6,687 nt of DNA from NCBI GenBank assembly GCA_903953615.1, contig CAJBKH010000307.1, positions 1 to 6,687 of the forward strand. The letters run 5' to 3'. Under the pieces are notes generated by a model that saw nothing but the letters and a program-made list of their open reading frames with translations, searched no databases and was not told the origin of the DNA. Both the position numbers and the translations under genes were made by a program. This stretch comes from an uncultured Bacteroidota bacterium (GTDB lineage Bacteria; Bacteroidota; Bacteroidia; NS11-12g; UBA955). Of the stretch, positions 1 through 6,598 are shown piece by piece. Position 1 is the stretch's first letter, and the number at the start of each line of letters is the position of its first letter.

Positions 1-849
1 ATGGGTTTAAATTATGAAAGAATTCCAGAAATTTTTAGTTTGATAGTTAGCAGTGCTTTTGGCTTAAAGGCATCTTTTGCCGGAATAATAGGAGCAATGA
101 TTACGATTGGCGTAAAGAGGGGCGTATACAGCAATGAAGCCGGGCAAGGTACTGGTCCCCACCCTTCGGCTGCGGCCGAAGTATCGCATCCTGCGAAACA
201 AGGATTGGTGCAGGCTTTCTCTGTTTATGTTGATACGCTTTTTGTTTGTTCGGCCACTGCCTTTATGATCTTAATTACGGGCATGTACAATGTTAAGGGT
301 GCCGATGGAAATTTAATTGTAGACAATGGCGTTTATTATGTTCAGGATGGTGTTAAACATATGGATGGCAGTCCTACCTATACACAAGCTGCAATAGATA
401 AAGCTTTCAGCAGTGGACAAGCTACTTTTCATCCTGATTTTGTAGGAACGGGAAGCTATTTTGTAGCAATAGCTTTATTTTTCTTTGCTTTTACTACCTT
501 AATGGCTTATTATTATATTGCGGAAACAAATCTGGCTTATCTCACTCAAAAAAAGCGCGCACCAACATTGCTTTTTTTATTAAAGCTAGCCATAATGGCT
601 GCTGTTTATTTTGGTTGTGTTCGCGCTGCAACAATTGTATGGGATCTTGGAGATATGGGGGTTGGTATTATGGCCTGGTTAAACGTAATTGCCATAATAA
701 TCCTCCAAAAACCAGCCTTGCTTGCTTTTAAAGATTTTGAAAGGCAGAGAAAAGAAGGAAAAGATCCCATTTTTAGTCCAAAAGACTTAGGGATAAAGAA
801 TGCAGATTTTTGGGAAAATGAATATGTCTCAGATAAAAAAAATAATTAA
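1..849 (+). CDS. Sodium:alanine/glycine symporter (AGCS family), C-terminal part
   Basis: Inner-membrane secondary transporter that imports small neutral amino acids (alanine or glycine in characterised members) with sodium. The family signature is clear at residues 37-63: GVKRGVYSNEAGQGTGPHPS followed by AAAEVSHP. It continues into a membrane segment at about 68-94 containing DTLFVCSATAF. Further hydrophobic segments lie at about 148-172, 187-210 and 216-236, and the tail from about 245 is hydrophilic and cytoplasmic-looking. AGCS proteins are usually 450-550 residues with about 10-11 membrane segments, so the 282 residues here are only the C-terminal portion. The ATG at base 1 is probably an internal methionine at the window edge, not the true start. 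The loop at about 95-147, between two membrane segments, is rather long and polar. The next gene starts 27 bases after the stop with no obvious terminator between, so the two may be co-transcribed. The family call is secure; the exact substrate is not. Confidence 0.93.
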   Translation: MGLNYERIPEIFSLIVSSAFGLKASFAGIIGAMITIGVKRGVYSNEAGQGTGPHPSAAAEVSHPAKQGLVQAFSVYVDTLFVCSATAFMILITGMYNVKGADGNLIVDNGVYYVQDGVKHMDGSPTYTQAAIDKAFSSGQATFHPDFVGTGSYFVAIALFFFAFTTLMAYYYIAETNLAYLTQKKRAPTLLFLLKLAIMAAVYFGCVRAATIVWDLGDMGVGIMAWLNVIAIIILQKPALLAFKDFERQRKEGKDPIFSPKDLGIKNADFWENEYVSDKKNN

Positions 850-876
850 CACCACTTTTAAAAATAATTTATTAAA

Positions 877-1851
877 ATGAAATTACAGAAATTTTTCCTA
901 CCATTTGCCATTTGTTTGGTCTTAGCACAAAGTTGTAAAGACAAAGAACAAGCCCCCGTTATTGGGTCAACAACCCAAGCCTATTCAGTTACAGATTTAA
1001 ATAAAGCAATTGTTCAGCATAATTGTGTAGCCTTCGCCACTGGCTTTAGAAATGTACTAAATGATACTAATCTATCTTATGACGCTAATTTATTTTATAA
1101 GCGTTTTACTTATGCAGCTTTGTTTTTCGATGACCATTCAGGCTATGTCTGCATAGAAAACTTGAACGGTTTAACTATTTCTGATCCAATGAAGACCAAC
1201 AGAGAGGGTCAATCTCAATTAAACGAGAAAGATGCAGATAGCTTGAAAATAACCCCAAAACTACTCGATATTGTTAATTATAGTGGTGGTGGGTTTTATA
1301 AATATTCTTCAATTAATCCAACTACCAATGATAAAGAGAATTACTTTACATATGTTAGCCCTATTTTAGGCTTAAGCGCATATACGAAGAGCGGGTTTTA
1401 TGAAAATAAAGCGTCCAATCTCTACAGTCAAAATGAGATAAATGAGCTAGTAGTAAAGAATGGGGTAACATCGATGGCAAAAGCATTTGGCAAACTTAAA
1501 AGTGACTTTGCTTTAGATTCAGCTAAATATATCAAAACCCTTAGAAGTTTTCTTCAAAATATTAGATTCTTTGATAATCAAAGCGGCTACTATTACATAC
1601 TTGACATGAATGGAATTAATATTGTACAGCCTCCAGATCCATCTGTGCAAGGAACCAATAGGTATGATTTAAAAGATTCACGTGGCACCTATCTTGTACG
1701 TGGATTGATAGACGTTGCAAAAAATGGGGGTGGCTTTTATTCTTATTATTATATCAACTACCAGACTAACAAAGAGCAGATGAAAAAAGCCTATATCGCT
1801 CCAATTCCAGGCACCAATTTCTTTCTAGGAGCTGGTGTTTACTTGAATTAA
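877..1851 (+). CDS. Lipoprotein with two Cache-like sensor domains
   Basis: Predicted envelope lipoprotein of 324 residues. The N-terminus has lysines, a hydrophobic stretch (residues 6-17) and cysteine 20 in LAQSC. This is a loose lipobox, followed by the charged run KDKE. Two related units follow. Unit A spans about 40-175, with FFDDHSGYVCIENLNG at 83-98 and YSGGGFYKY at 135-143. Unit B spans about 190-324, with FFDNQSGYYYILDMNG at 231-246, NRYDLKDSRG at 261-270, NGGGFYSYYY at 283-292 and FFLGAGVYLN at the end. Unit B matches the single-Cache (sCache_2) pattern known from chemoreceptors and sensor kinases, where it binds small ligands such as organic or amino acids. Unit A is more degenerate. 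No membrane segment, HAMP, kinase or methyl-accepting domain follows: the protein ends with the second Cache fold. Its position directly behind an amino-acid symporter suggests ligand sensing or capture, but that is inference. No Shine-Dalgarno is seen before the ATG. Confidence 0.8.
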   Translation: MKLQKFFLPFAICLVLAQSCKDKEQAPVIGSTTQAYSVTDLNKAIVQHNCVAFATGFRNVLNDTNLSYDANLFYKRFTYAALFFDDHSGYVCIENLNGLTISDPMKTNREGQSQLNEKDADSLKITPKLLDIVNYSGGGFYKYSSINPTTNDKENYFTYVSPILGLSAYTKSGFYENKASNLYSQNEINELVVKNGVTSMAKAFGKLKSDFALDSAKYIKTLRSFLQNIRFFDNQSGYYYILDMNGINIVQPPDPSVQGTNRYDLKDSRGTYLVRGLIDVAKNGGGFYSYYYINYQTNKEQMKKAYIAPIPGTNFFLGAGVYLN

Positions 1852-1949
1852 AAAGATCATTTTTTTTATAAACTATTCCTTAATTTTATAACTGGGCCAT
1901 TGATCAAAATGCACATCACGCATGTATAAAAGTCGTTTGAATTAACCTG

Positions 1950-1957
1950 TATATTTG
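1950..1957 (+). promoter_or_regulatory. Candidate -7 promoter element before mtnN
   Basis: TATATTTG matches the Bacteroidota -7 consensus TAnnTTTG exactly. It ends 6 bases before the chosen mtnN ATG at 1964, so transcription would begin at or almost at the start codon and give a leaderless or nearly leaderless message. A clear -33 TTTG at the usual distance is not visible; the only TTTG nearby (1936-1939) is too close. The motif sits in the 112-base gap after the lipoprotein gene, where a new transcription unit would be expected. Confidence 0.4.
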
Positions 1958-1963
1958 CTGCGA

Positions 1964-2674
1964 ATGAAATCTGCAAAACAAACGATACTTATACTAAGTG
2001 CCATGCAACAGGAATATGATGCTGTTTTAGGCAATATGTCAGCGCAGCATCACTACAATCAATTTGGCATTTCGATAGTTGAAGGGCTTTTGTTTGGCAA
2101 ACATTGTGTAGCGGCTATAAGCGGCGTAGGAAAAGTGGCATCTGCATTTACCTCGCAATATTTAATTGCCTTATACCAGCCGATATTTGTTGTTTTTACT
2201 GGCGTGGCCGGCGCATTAAACCCCGTGTATCAGATTGGTGATATTGTAATTGCCAGGGACAGTGTACAACACGACATGGATGGCAGAGGATTGGGTTTTC
2301 CCCGAGGCGAGGTGCCCTATTCAGGGCTTCGTTTTTTTACCTCAGATATAACGTTGCTAGCAATTGCCGAAAAAACGGTATGTGCTCACTGTGTGCACAT
2401 TGGAAGAGTGCTAACAGGTGATCAGTTTATTACAAACAAGGAGCAAACAACCTATCGCTATATGTTGGATGAATTGCAGGGTGATGCAGTAGATATGGAA
2501 GGAGCGTCAGTGGCTTATATTTGTAAAAAATATGAAACACCATTTATTTTGGTGCGAACGATTTCTGATAAAGCCAATAATGATGCACCTGAGAATTTCG
2601 AAGCATTTTTACCAGAGGTAGTAGGCAACTCTTTAGCTGTAATTCAACAAATTTTATTTAACTCACACAATTAA
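1964..2674 (+). CDS. mtnN: 5'-Methylthioadenosine/S-adenosylhomocysteine nucleosidase
   Basis: Cytoplasmic hydrolase that splits methylthioadenosine and S-adenosylhomocysteine into adenine and a thioribose or ribosyl-homocysteine. It serves methionine salvage and removal of SAH. The protein is 236 residues from ATG 1964, close to the 232 of the E. coli enzyme. All key residues align with a constant offset of five: Glu17 in SAMQQE (E. coli Glu12), Met178-Glu179 in VDMEGAS (Met173-Glu174), Arg198 (Arg193) and Ser201/Asp202 in RTISDKAN (Ser196/Asp197, the catalytic acid). The glycine-rich GVAGALN segment of the PNP/UDP phosphorylase fold is also present. A TTG at 1955 would add three residues (MLR), but it lies within the candidate -7 element and the ATG fits the family N-terminus better. 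The stop codon overlaps the next start by one base (TAATG), indicating translational coupling. Two genes downstream, apt can reuse the adenine released here. Confidence 0.92.
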   Translation: MKSAKQTILILSAMQQEYDAVLGNMSAQHHYNQFGISIVEGLLFGKHCVAAISGVGKVASAFTSQYLIALYQPIFVVFTGVAGALNPVYQIGDIVIARDSVQHDMDGRGLGFPRGEVPYSGLRFFTSDITLLAIAEKTVCAHCVHIGRVLTGDQFITNKEQTTYRYMLDELQGDAVDMEGASVAYICKKYETPFILVRTISDKANNDAPENFEAFLPEVVGNSLAVIQQILFNSHN

Positions 2675-3162
2675 TGACAACAGAAATACAAAAACTCATA
2701 GATCATTTGCAGTTGCAACCGCATATAGAGGGCGGTTTTTACCGTGAAACCTATAGAAGCAAGGAAACGATATTAAACCTTGCAGGAGAAAGCAGACAAT
2801 TAACTACACTTATTTACTTTTTATTGCCTTCAGGCAAGTTTTCTAAGTTTCATAAAATAGCATCAGATGAAATCTGGTTATATCAACAAGGTGCGCCAGT
2901 GGCGATACATTTACTACTTGAGGACGGCAGTCATAAAACAGAAATATTAGGAAGCGATCTTAGTAAAGGGCATCAATTGCAGGTTGTTATTCCTTCTAAT
3001 ACCTTGTTTGGCGCTGAAGTATTAGGAGACAACACGTTTGCACTTTCAGCCTGTGTCGTTGCACCCGGTTTTGATTTTGCCGATTTTCAACTTTATACGA
3101 AGGAAACCCTTTTGGAGATTTTCCCGCAACATGAAACAATAATTACGCATTTGCATCAATAA
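2674..3162 (+). CDS. DUF985 / cupin_5 family protein
   Basis: Small cytoplasmic beta-barrel protein of 162 residues, typical for the DUF985 (cupin_5) family. Hallmarks are LQLQPHIEGGFYRETYRS at 12-29, TTLIYFLLPSG at 44-54, FHKIASDEIW at 59-68, and the C-terminal VVAPGFDFADF at 128-138. The family's biochemical role is not established; members have a cupin fold with a small-molecule pocket. The residue after EIW is Leu69, where many members, as I recall, have histidine, so a metal site there may be altered. The gene starts inside the mtnN stop codon and ends one base before the apt start, so all three should be made from one message. That points to a link with adenine or S-adenosylmethionine by-product metabolism, but this rests on context alone. 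There is no signal peptide. Confidence 0.88.
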   Translation: MTTEIQKLIDHLQLQPHIEGGFYRETYRSKETILNLAGESRQLTTLIYFLLPSGKFSKFHKIASDEIWLYQQGAPVAIHLLLEDGSHKTEILGSDLSKGHQLQVVIPSNTLFGAEVLGDNTFALSACVVAPGFDFADFQLYTKETLLEIFPQHETIITHLHQ

Positions 3163-3163
3163 T

Positions 3164-3697
3164 ATGACATTGAGTGAAAAGATAATGGGGGCTATTCGCA
3201 CCATACCTGATTTTCCTGAATTGGGGATTCAATACAAAGACATATCAACGCTATTTTTACAGCCAGCGTTAATCAATGAAATTATAGCAGAAAGTGTTGC
3301 ATTATTGCAACCATATAATGTGCAGATAATTGCAGGAATTGAAAGCAGAGGTTTTTTATTAGGGGCTGCAATTGCCGCAAAAATGCAGATTCCTTTTGTG
3401 ATGATAAGAAAGGCAGGAAAATTACCTGCGAAAACATACAGCGAGACCTATAATTTAGAATATGGAACAGCCACAATAGAGATGCACTGTGATGCAATCG
3501 AAGCTGGTAGAAGGGTAGCTGTAATTGATGATGTTTTGGCAACTGGAGGCACCCTTAGTGCGGCATCTAATTTGATAAAAAGGGCAGGTTCAGATCCGGT
3601 CGTTGCATGTTTAATTGCTGAGCTAGGGTTTCTTAATGGTCGCATAATATTAGAAAGTGCAGGAACGGAAGTTATAAGCCTTGTGAAATACTTATAA
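3164..3697 (+). CDS. apt: Adenine phosphoribosyltransferase
   Basis: Cytoplasmic purine-salvage enzyme that joins adenine and PRPP to give AMP and pyrophosphate. The 177 residues match the usual 170-180. Features in order: the N-terminal IRTIPDFPELGIQYKDIS (11-28), IESRGFLLG (59-67), RKAGKLPAKT (82-91), a flexible-loop region with YGTATIEMH (100-108), and the PRPP-binding motif VAVIDDVLATGGT (118-130) with Asp122-Asp123 and the Thr-Gly-Gly phosphate loop. IAELGFLNGR (151-160) is the conserved C-terminal segment. The start lies one base after the stop of the cupin gene. With mtnN two genes upstream, the operon both liberates adenine and recaptures it as nucleotide. The gene ends 55 bases from the 3' end of a convergent gene, and I see no convincing hairpin terminator in that gap. 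Confidence 0.95.
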   Translation: MTLSEKIMGAIRTIPDFPELGIQYKDISTLFLQPALINEIIAESVALLQPYNVQIIAGIESRGFLLGAAIAAKMQIPFVMIRKAGKLPAKTYSETYNLEYGTATIEMHCDAIEAGRRVAVIDDVLATGGTLSAASNLIKRAGSDPVVACLIAELGFLNGRIILESAGTEVISLVKYL

Positions 3698-3752
3698 CCT
3701 GTTTTTAGTTAGGTATGGTAAATTCTTAAGTCTAAAAATATGCTCATGATAA

Positions 3753-5444
3753 TTAGCGAAACGTATAATCCACACCGCTTATTTGCGTTAGCAAATTTTG
3801 TGAGGCATCCAACACTTTTGCATTCATTTGTGGTGTTGGCGTAACAGGCGAATGCACTGCAAGGTATGATTTCAACAAACTATGCAGTGTGTTTTCGGTT
3901 GTTTTTACGTTACTAGCGCCCTTAATTCTACAAACCATATCCGCAGGGTCGCCTTCTCGCTCGCAGGCGCATATTGTATAGTTTTTTGTTGCGTCAATTG
4001 GAAAACCATTAATCATTATTTCCTGTACCCTTTTTCCATTTTCACCAAACGCATTAAATGTTATGCGCATGCCCTTAAATTTAATTACCCAGCCACCAAA
4101 ACGTTCTGATGCATTTTTTGCAAATACGTTATTCAATTCTTTTTCAAGCCATACTTGTATTTGCTTTCCTGTTACCGTTCCTGTTCGAATTTGGCTATCA
4201 ACGGGCAACATATCAAAGATGTAGCCATTGGTAATTGGAATGTTGCCGGTATGGTCGGGTGTGGTTCTTGGTGGACAAAAGCGAAAACCATTTGACAAGA
4301 CAATATCAATTTGTGGCAAGCCCCAATTCATTGCATCAAGCACCATGGTGTCAATAGGATTTTCAATCACAAAATACCGGTAGAGTGGGATGGTGCTATA
4401 GCCTGCCAATTTATAAATATCTTCATGAAAGGGTTCTTCATTATTTTTAATAATGGTTTCTATTTCTTTTGAAGCTTGGTATTGCTTAGTATCTATTTCA
4501 TCTAAACAATAGTCTTCTTTTATAACCTTTCCATTTTGAATGGTAAGATTTAGTTTGCCAACAAATGAGCCGAATGCCCCAGGCTCCACCACTTTTGCGT
4601 ATTGACATTGAATGGGTGTGCGCACTCGCTCGTGTGTATCGCCACCTAAAATATAATCAACCCCTTCGCATTCTTTTAAGTTGGCCAAATAAATTTGTTG
4701 CGATAAGCCGAGGTGTGCCACAATCAATACACTGGTGCATTTTTCTTGGTTGCGCAATACATCAACAAAATGGGCGAGGTTTTCTTCAGGCTTAGTATAT
4801 AAAATGCCTTTGCTATAGTTGGGCGATTGGCGCAGAGGAACTAAATGGTCTGTATAACCTAAAAAGCCAATTTTAACGCCATTGATATGCCATATATAAT
4901 AGGGAGGAAAGATAAGTTCTCCTTTGTTGCCATTTCCCAAATCGTGGTACATGTTTGCACAAACCTTTGGTGCATTTAATGAACCTAGCAATGTTTGCAT
5001 CACCTTTTTGCCGTATATAACTTCCCAGTTGCCAGGTAAATAAAGATTGTAACCTAAAGCATCTAATATGGGTAGTATGGCTTTTCCTGTTGTTTTTGTA
5101 GATAACTCGCTGCCCTGAAACATATCACCACTATCAATCAAAAAAGTATTTGGATTTTTCTTTCTTTCTTTTTTAAGATAGGTTGCTAGGTGCGCATAAC
5201 CGCCTGTTTTTCTGAATACCGCTTTTTCATTTTCCCAAAACAATTCATCGTGCGGATGTAACTGACAATGTACATCGGTTGTTTGTAAAATAGAAATAGT
5301 AAACGGATTATTTTCATCATTTATTTGACTTGTATCGTCTTTCTTTATGATTTTGGCAATTGCATTAATAGGTGTCGTTGTTAAAATGCCAGCGCCTGCT
5401 ACACCGCTTAATTGTCTTATGAAATTTCTTCTATTGTTTTTCAT
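3753..5444 (-). CDS. Tat-exported SoxB-like metallophosphoesterase
   Basis: Predicted periplasmic enzyme of 563 residues. The N-terminus NRRNFIRQLSG plus a short hydrophobic run (to about 30) is a Tat signal, as in SoxB, which folds with its metals before export. The N-terminal calcineurin-like domain has TTDVH (Asp57, His59), DSGDMFQG (Asp107), PGNWEVIYG (137-145), VAHLGL (His244) and ILGGDTHERV (265-274). The C-terminal 5'-nucleotidase-type domain (about 345-510) holds IVLSNGFRF (381-389). Ordinary 5'-nucleotidases read GNHE and GGHxx; SoxB reads GHWE and GGHTH. Here GNWE combines the two, and Asp269 replaces the first histidine of GGHTH. SoxB-like wording also appears in FPPY (179-182) and in the region 428-460. 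SoxB hydrolyses sulfate from a thiosulfonated carrier. A nucleotidase or other phosphoesterase role remains possible, but the TsdA-like gene 41 bases upstream favours sulfur chemistry. Cysteines are numerous (for example 492, 494, 505). Confidence 0.78.
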   Translation of the reverse strand: MKNNRRNFIRQLSGVAGAGILTTTPINAIAKIIKKDDTSQINDENNPFTISILQTTDVHCQLHPHDELFWENEKAVFRKTGGYAHLATYLKKERKKNPNTFLIDSGDMFQGSELSTKTTGKAILPILDALGYNLYLPGNWEVIYGKKVMQTLLGSLNAPKVCANMYHDLGNGNKGELIFPPYYIWHINGVKIGFLGYTDHLVPLRQSPNYSKGILYTKPEENLAHFVDVLRNQEKCTSVLIVAHLGLSQQIYLANLKECEGVDYILGGDTHERVRTPIQCQYAKVVEPGAFGSFVGKLNLTIQNGKVIKEDYCLDEIDTKQYQASKEIETIIKNNEEPFHEDIYKLAGYSTIPLYRYFVIENPIDTMVLDAMNWGLPQIDIVLSNGFRFCPPRTTPDHTGNIPITNGYIFDMLPVDSQIRTGTVTGKQIQVWLEKELNNVFAKNASERFGGWVIKFKGMRITFNAFGENGKRVQEIMINGFPIDATKNYTICACEREGDPADMVCRIKGASNVKTTENTLHSLLKSYLAVHSPVTPTPQMNAKVLDASQNLLTQISGVDYTFR

Positions 5445-5485
5445 ATTGCTTAGTTTGTGTCTATGTTATAAGTGTTATTTATCGT

Positions 5486-6541
5486 TTATTTGTTTTTCTT
5501 CTGTGCTTCAATTATCGCTTTAAATGGGCCTAATTTATGTTGCCTTTCAGTAAACTTATCTGAGTAGGGTCCATTGGGATGGTCGAATGGTTTTTTGGAT
5601 ATGTCAGGCCAATCTTTGCTGATATTAAAACGAGGGCGAGGCATCGATAAAACAAAGGCTGCAACATCCCATGCTTCTTCATCTGTCAGTTGAGGGTTTT
5701 CGAAGGTGGCTCCTTGTGGCATATTGTATTTTACGAACTTAGCAAAATAACTTAAGCGACTAAGTCCAGCACCACTGTTAAAACTATGATTGCCCCAAAG
5801 CGCAGGATATTGGTATTCAGTTTTGTTTTCATTAAACACCCCTTCGCCATTGGCTTGATGACAGCTTTGACATTTGGATATGTAAATTAATTTACCATTG
5901 GTGGGGTTGGCTGCTCTATCCAAATAGGAAATATCTTTAAGGCCAGAGCCAAGCGCTTTTTCACCTTTCTTTACTTTAGATCCTATGTATTCTATATAAG
6001 CTGCTATTGCTTGCATTTCCTTGCCATTGGTGTCTATGGCTTTGCCATTTAAGCTCCGTTGAATACAATCGGTTATTCTTTTATATATATTTTCTATACT
6101 GCCGCTTCTTGCCCTAAATTTGGGGTATAGGGAGGCTACAGAGCCGTAATTATTTCCATAAATAACAGTGCCTGCCTCTAAGTGGCAATTTTGGCAATTT
6201 AAACCATTGCTTATTTTTAAAACGGATCCATTCGGGCCTAAATATTTTGCGGTATGTGCAATTAATTCTTTACCGTAGGTTATTTGTTCCTTTTGTTTTT
6301 CATCTTTAATGTCATTAATATCAGGGGCAATCCAATACAAAATTTTACTTTTTAAATCAGTAACACTGGTTAAAGGAGCTATAACTGATTGGGCAATTTT
6401 ATCTTTGGGTTGATTGTCTTTTAAGATGACCCATGGCATTATTAAAATGGCAAACAATAAAATTACTATAATTATTAGTAATTTATGAATAACAGAAGTC
6501 AATTCATGTTTTATTTTATCGTTTTTAGGATGTAAATGCAT
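5486..6541 (-). CDS. TsdA-family diheme cytochrome c (thiosulfate dehydrogenase / tetrathionate reductase)
   Basis: Periplasm-facing redox enzyme of 351 residues that would interconvert two thiosulfate and one tetrathionate. Residues 19-40 are a hydrophobic segment after a lysine-rich start, probably an uncleaved membrane anchor. Two heme c sites are visible: CQNCH at 116-120 and CQSCH at 224-228. Between them, RITDCIQRSLNG (155-166) matches the TsdA active-site region. Cys159 corresponds to the unusual cysteine ligand of heme 1 (Cys96 in Allochromatium vinosum), and Arg145, Arg155 and Ser163 fall where that enzyme has Arg82, Arg92 and Ser100 (numbers from memory). LWGNHSFNSGAGLSRL (248-263), YNMPQG (272-277), EEAWDVAAFV (288-297) and HKLGPF (335-340) complete the family pattern. 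Met274 is the likely sixth ligand of heme 2. The gene is followed after 41 bases by the SoxB-like gene on the same strand, so both are probably one transcription unit. The direction of catalysis cannot be read from sequence. Confidence 0.88.
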   Translation of the reverse strand: MHLHPKNDKIKHELTSVIHKLLIIIVILLFAILIMPWVILKDNQPKDKIAQSVIAPLTSVTDLKSKILYWIAPDINDIKDEKQKEQITYGKELIAHTAKYLGPNGSVLKISNGLNCQNCHLEAGTVIYGNNYGSVASLYPKFRARSGSIENIYKRITDCIQRSLNGKAIDTNGKEMQAIAAYIEYIGSKVKKGEKALGSGLKDISYLDRAANPTNGKLIYISKCQSCHQANGEGVFNENKTEYQYPALWGNHSFNSGAGLSRLSYFAKFVKYNMPQGATFENPQLTDEEAWDVAAFVLSMPRPRFNISKDWPDISKKPFDHPNGPYSDKFTERQHKLGPFKAIIEAQKKNK

Positions 6542-6569
6542 AATTTACGTTAACAATTTATGAAATATT

Positions 6570-6583
6570 TTATCTTAAGATAA
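6570..6583. promoter_or_regulatory. Perfect 14-base palindrome, candidate operator
   Basis: TTATCTTAAGATAA is its own reverse complement and lies 29-42 bases upstream of the cytochrome start codon. It can be read as two 5-base half-sites (TTATC and GATAA) around a 4-base core. This is the 5-4-5 geometry of Crp/Fnr-family sites (FNR: TTGAT-N4-ATCAA), although the half-site differs. It lies about 15 bases downstream of the candidate -7 element, hence probably in the leader, which would suit a repressor. The regulator is not identified. Confidence 0.4.
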
Positions 6584-6598
6584 GACTATTTAAAAAGT

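Noticed and set aside
1846..1869. Terminator after the lipoprotein gene
   Set aside because: An A-run, GATC and a T-run could pair, but the stem is only A-T pairs with a 4-5 base loop, too weak to call.
1909..1924. Short inverted repeat ATGC...GCAT before mtnN
   Set aside because: A 4-base stem over a 7-base loop is expected by chance.
1955..1963. TTG start for mtnN at 1955
   Set aside because: It overlaps the candidate -7 element, adds only three residues before an ATG, and the ATG gives the expected family N-terminus.
3282..3645. Two minus-strand open frames (3282-3542 and 3448-3645) inside apt
   Set aside because: They lie antisense within a well-conserved apt gene, have no recognisable domain and have the biased composition expected of a shadow frame.
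3698..3752. Bidirectional terminator between the convergent apt and SoxB-like genes
   Set aside because: Only weak short complementarity (CCT...AGG and the CTTAAG palindrome) is present; there is no stable GC-containing stem with a T-run.
3882..4795. Plus-strand open frames 3882-4109 and 4565-4795
   Set aside because: They are antisense to the conserved SoxB-like coding sequence, and their translations show no family features.
3753..5444. Simple annotation as a housekeeping 5'-nucleotidase
   Set aside because: The fold is shared, but Trp in motif III, the Tat signal, the SoxB-like C-terminal wording and the TsdA-like neighbour make a SoxB-like call more informative. Nucleotidase activity is still not excluded.
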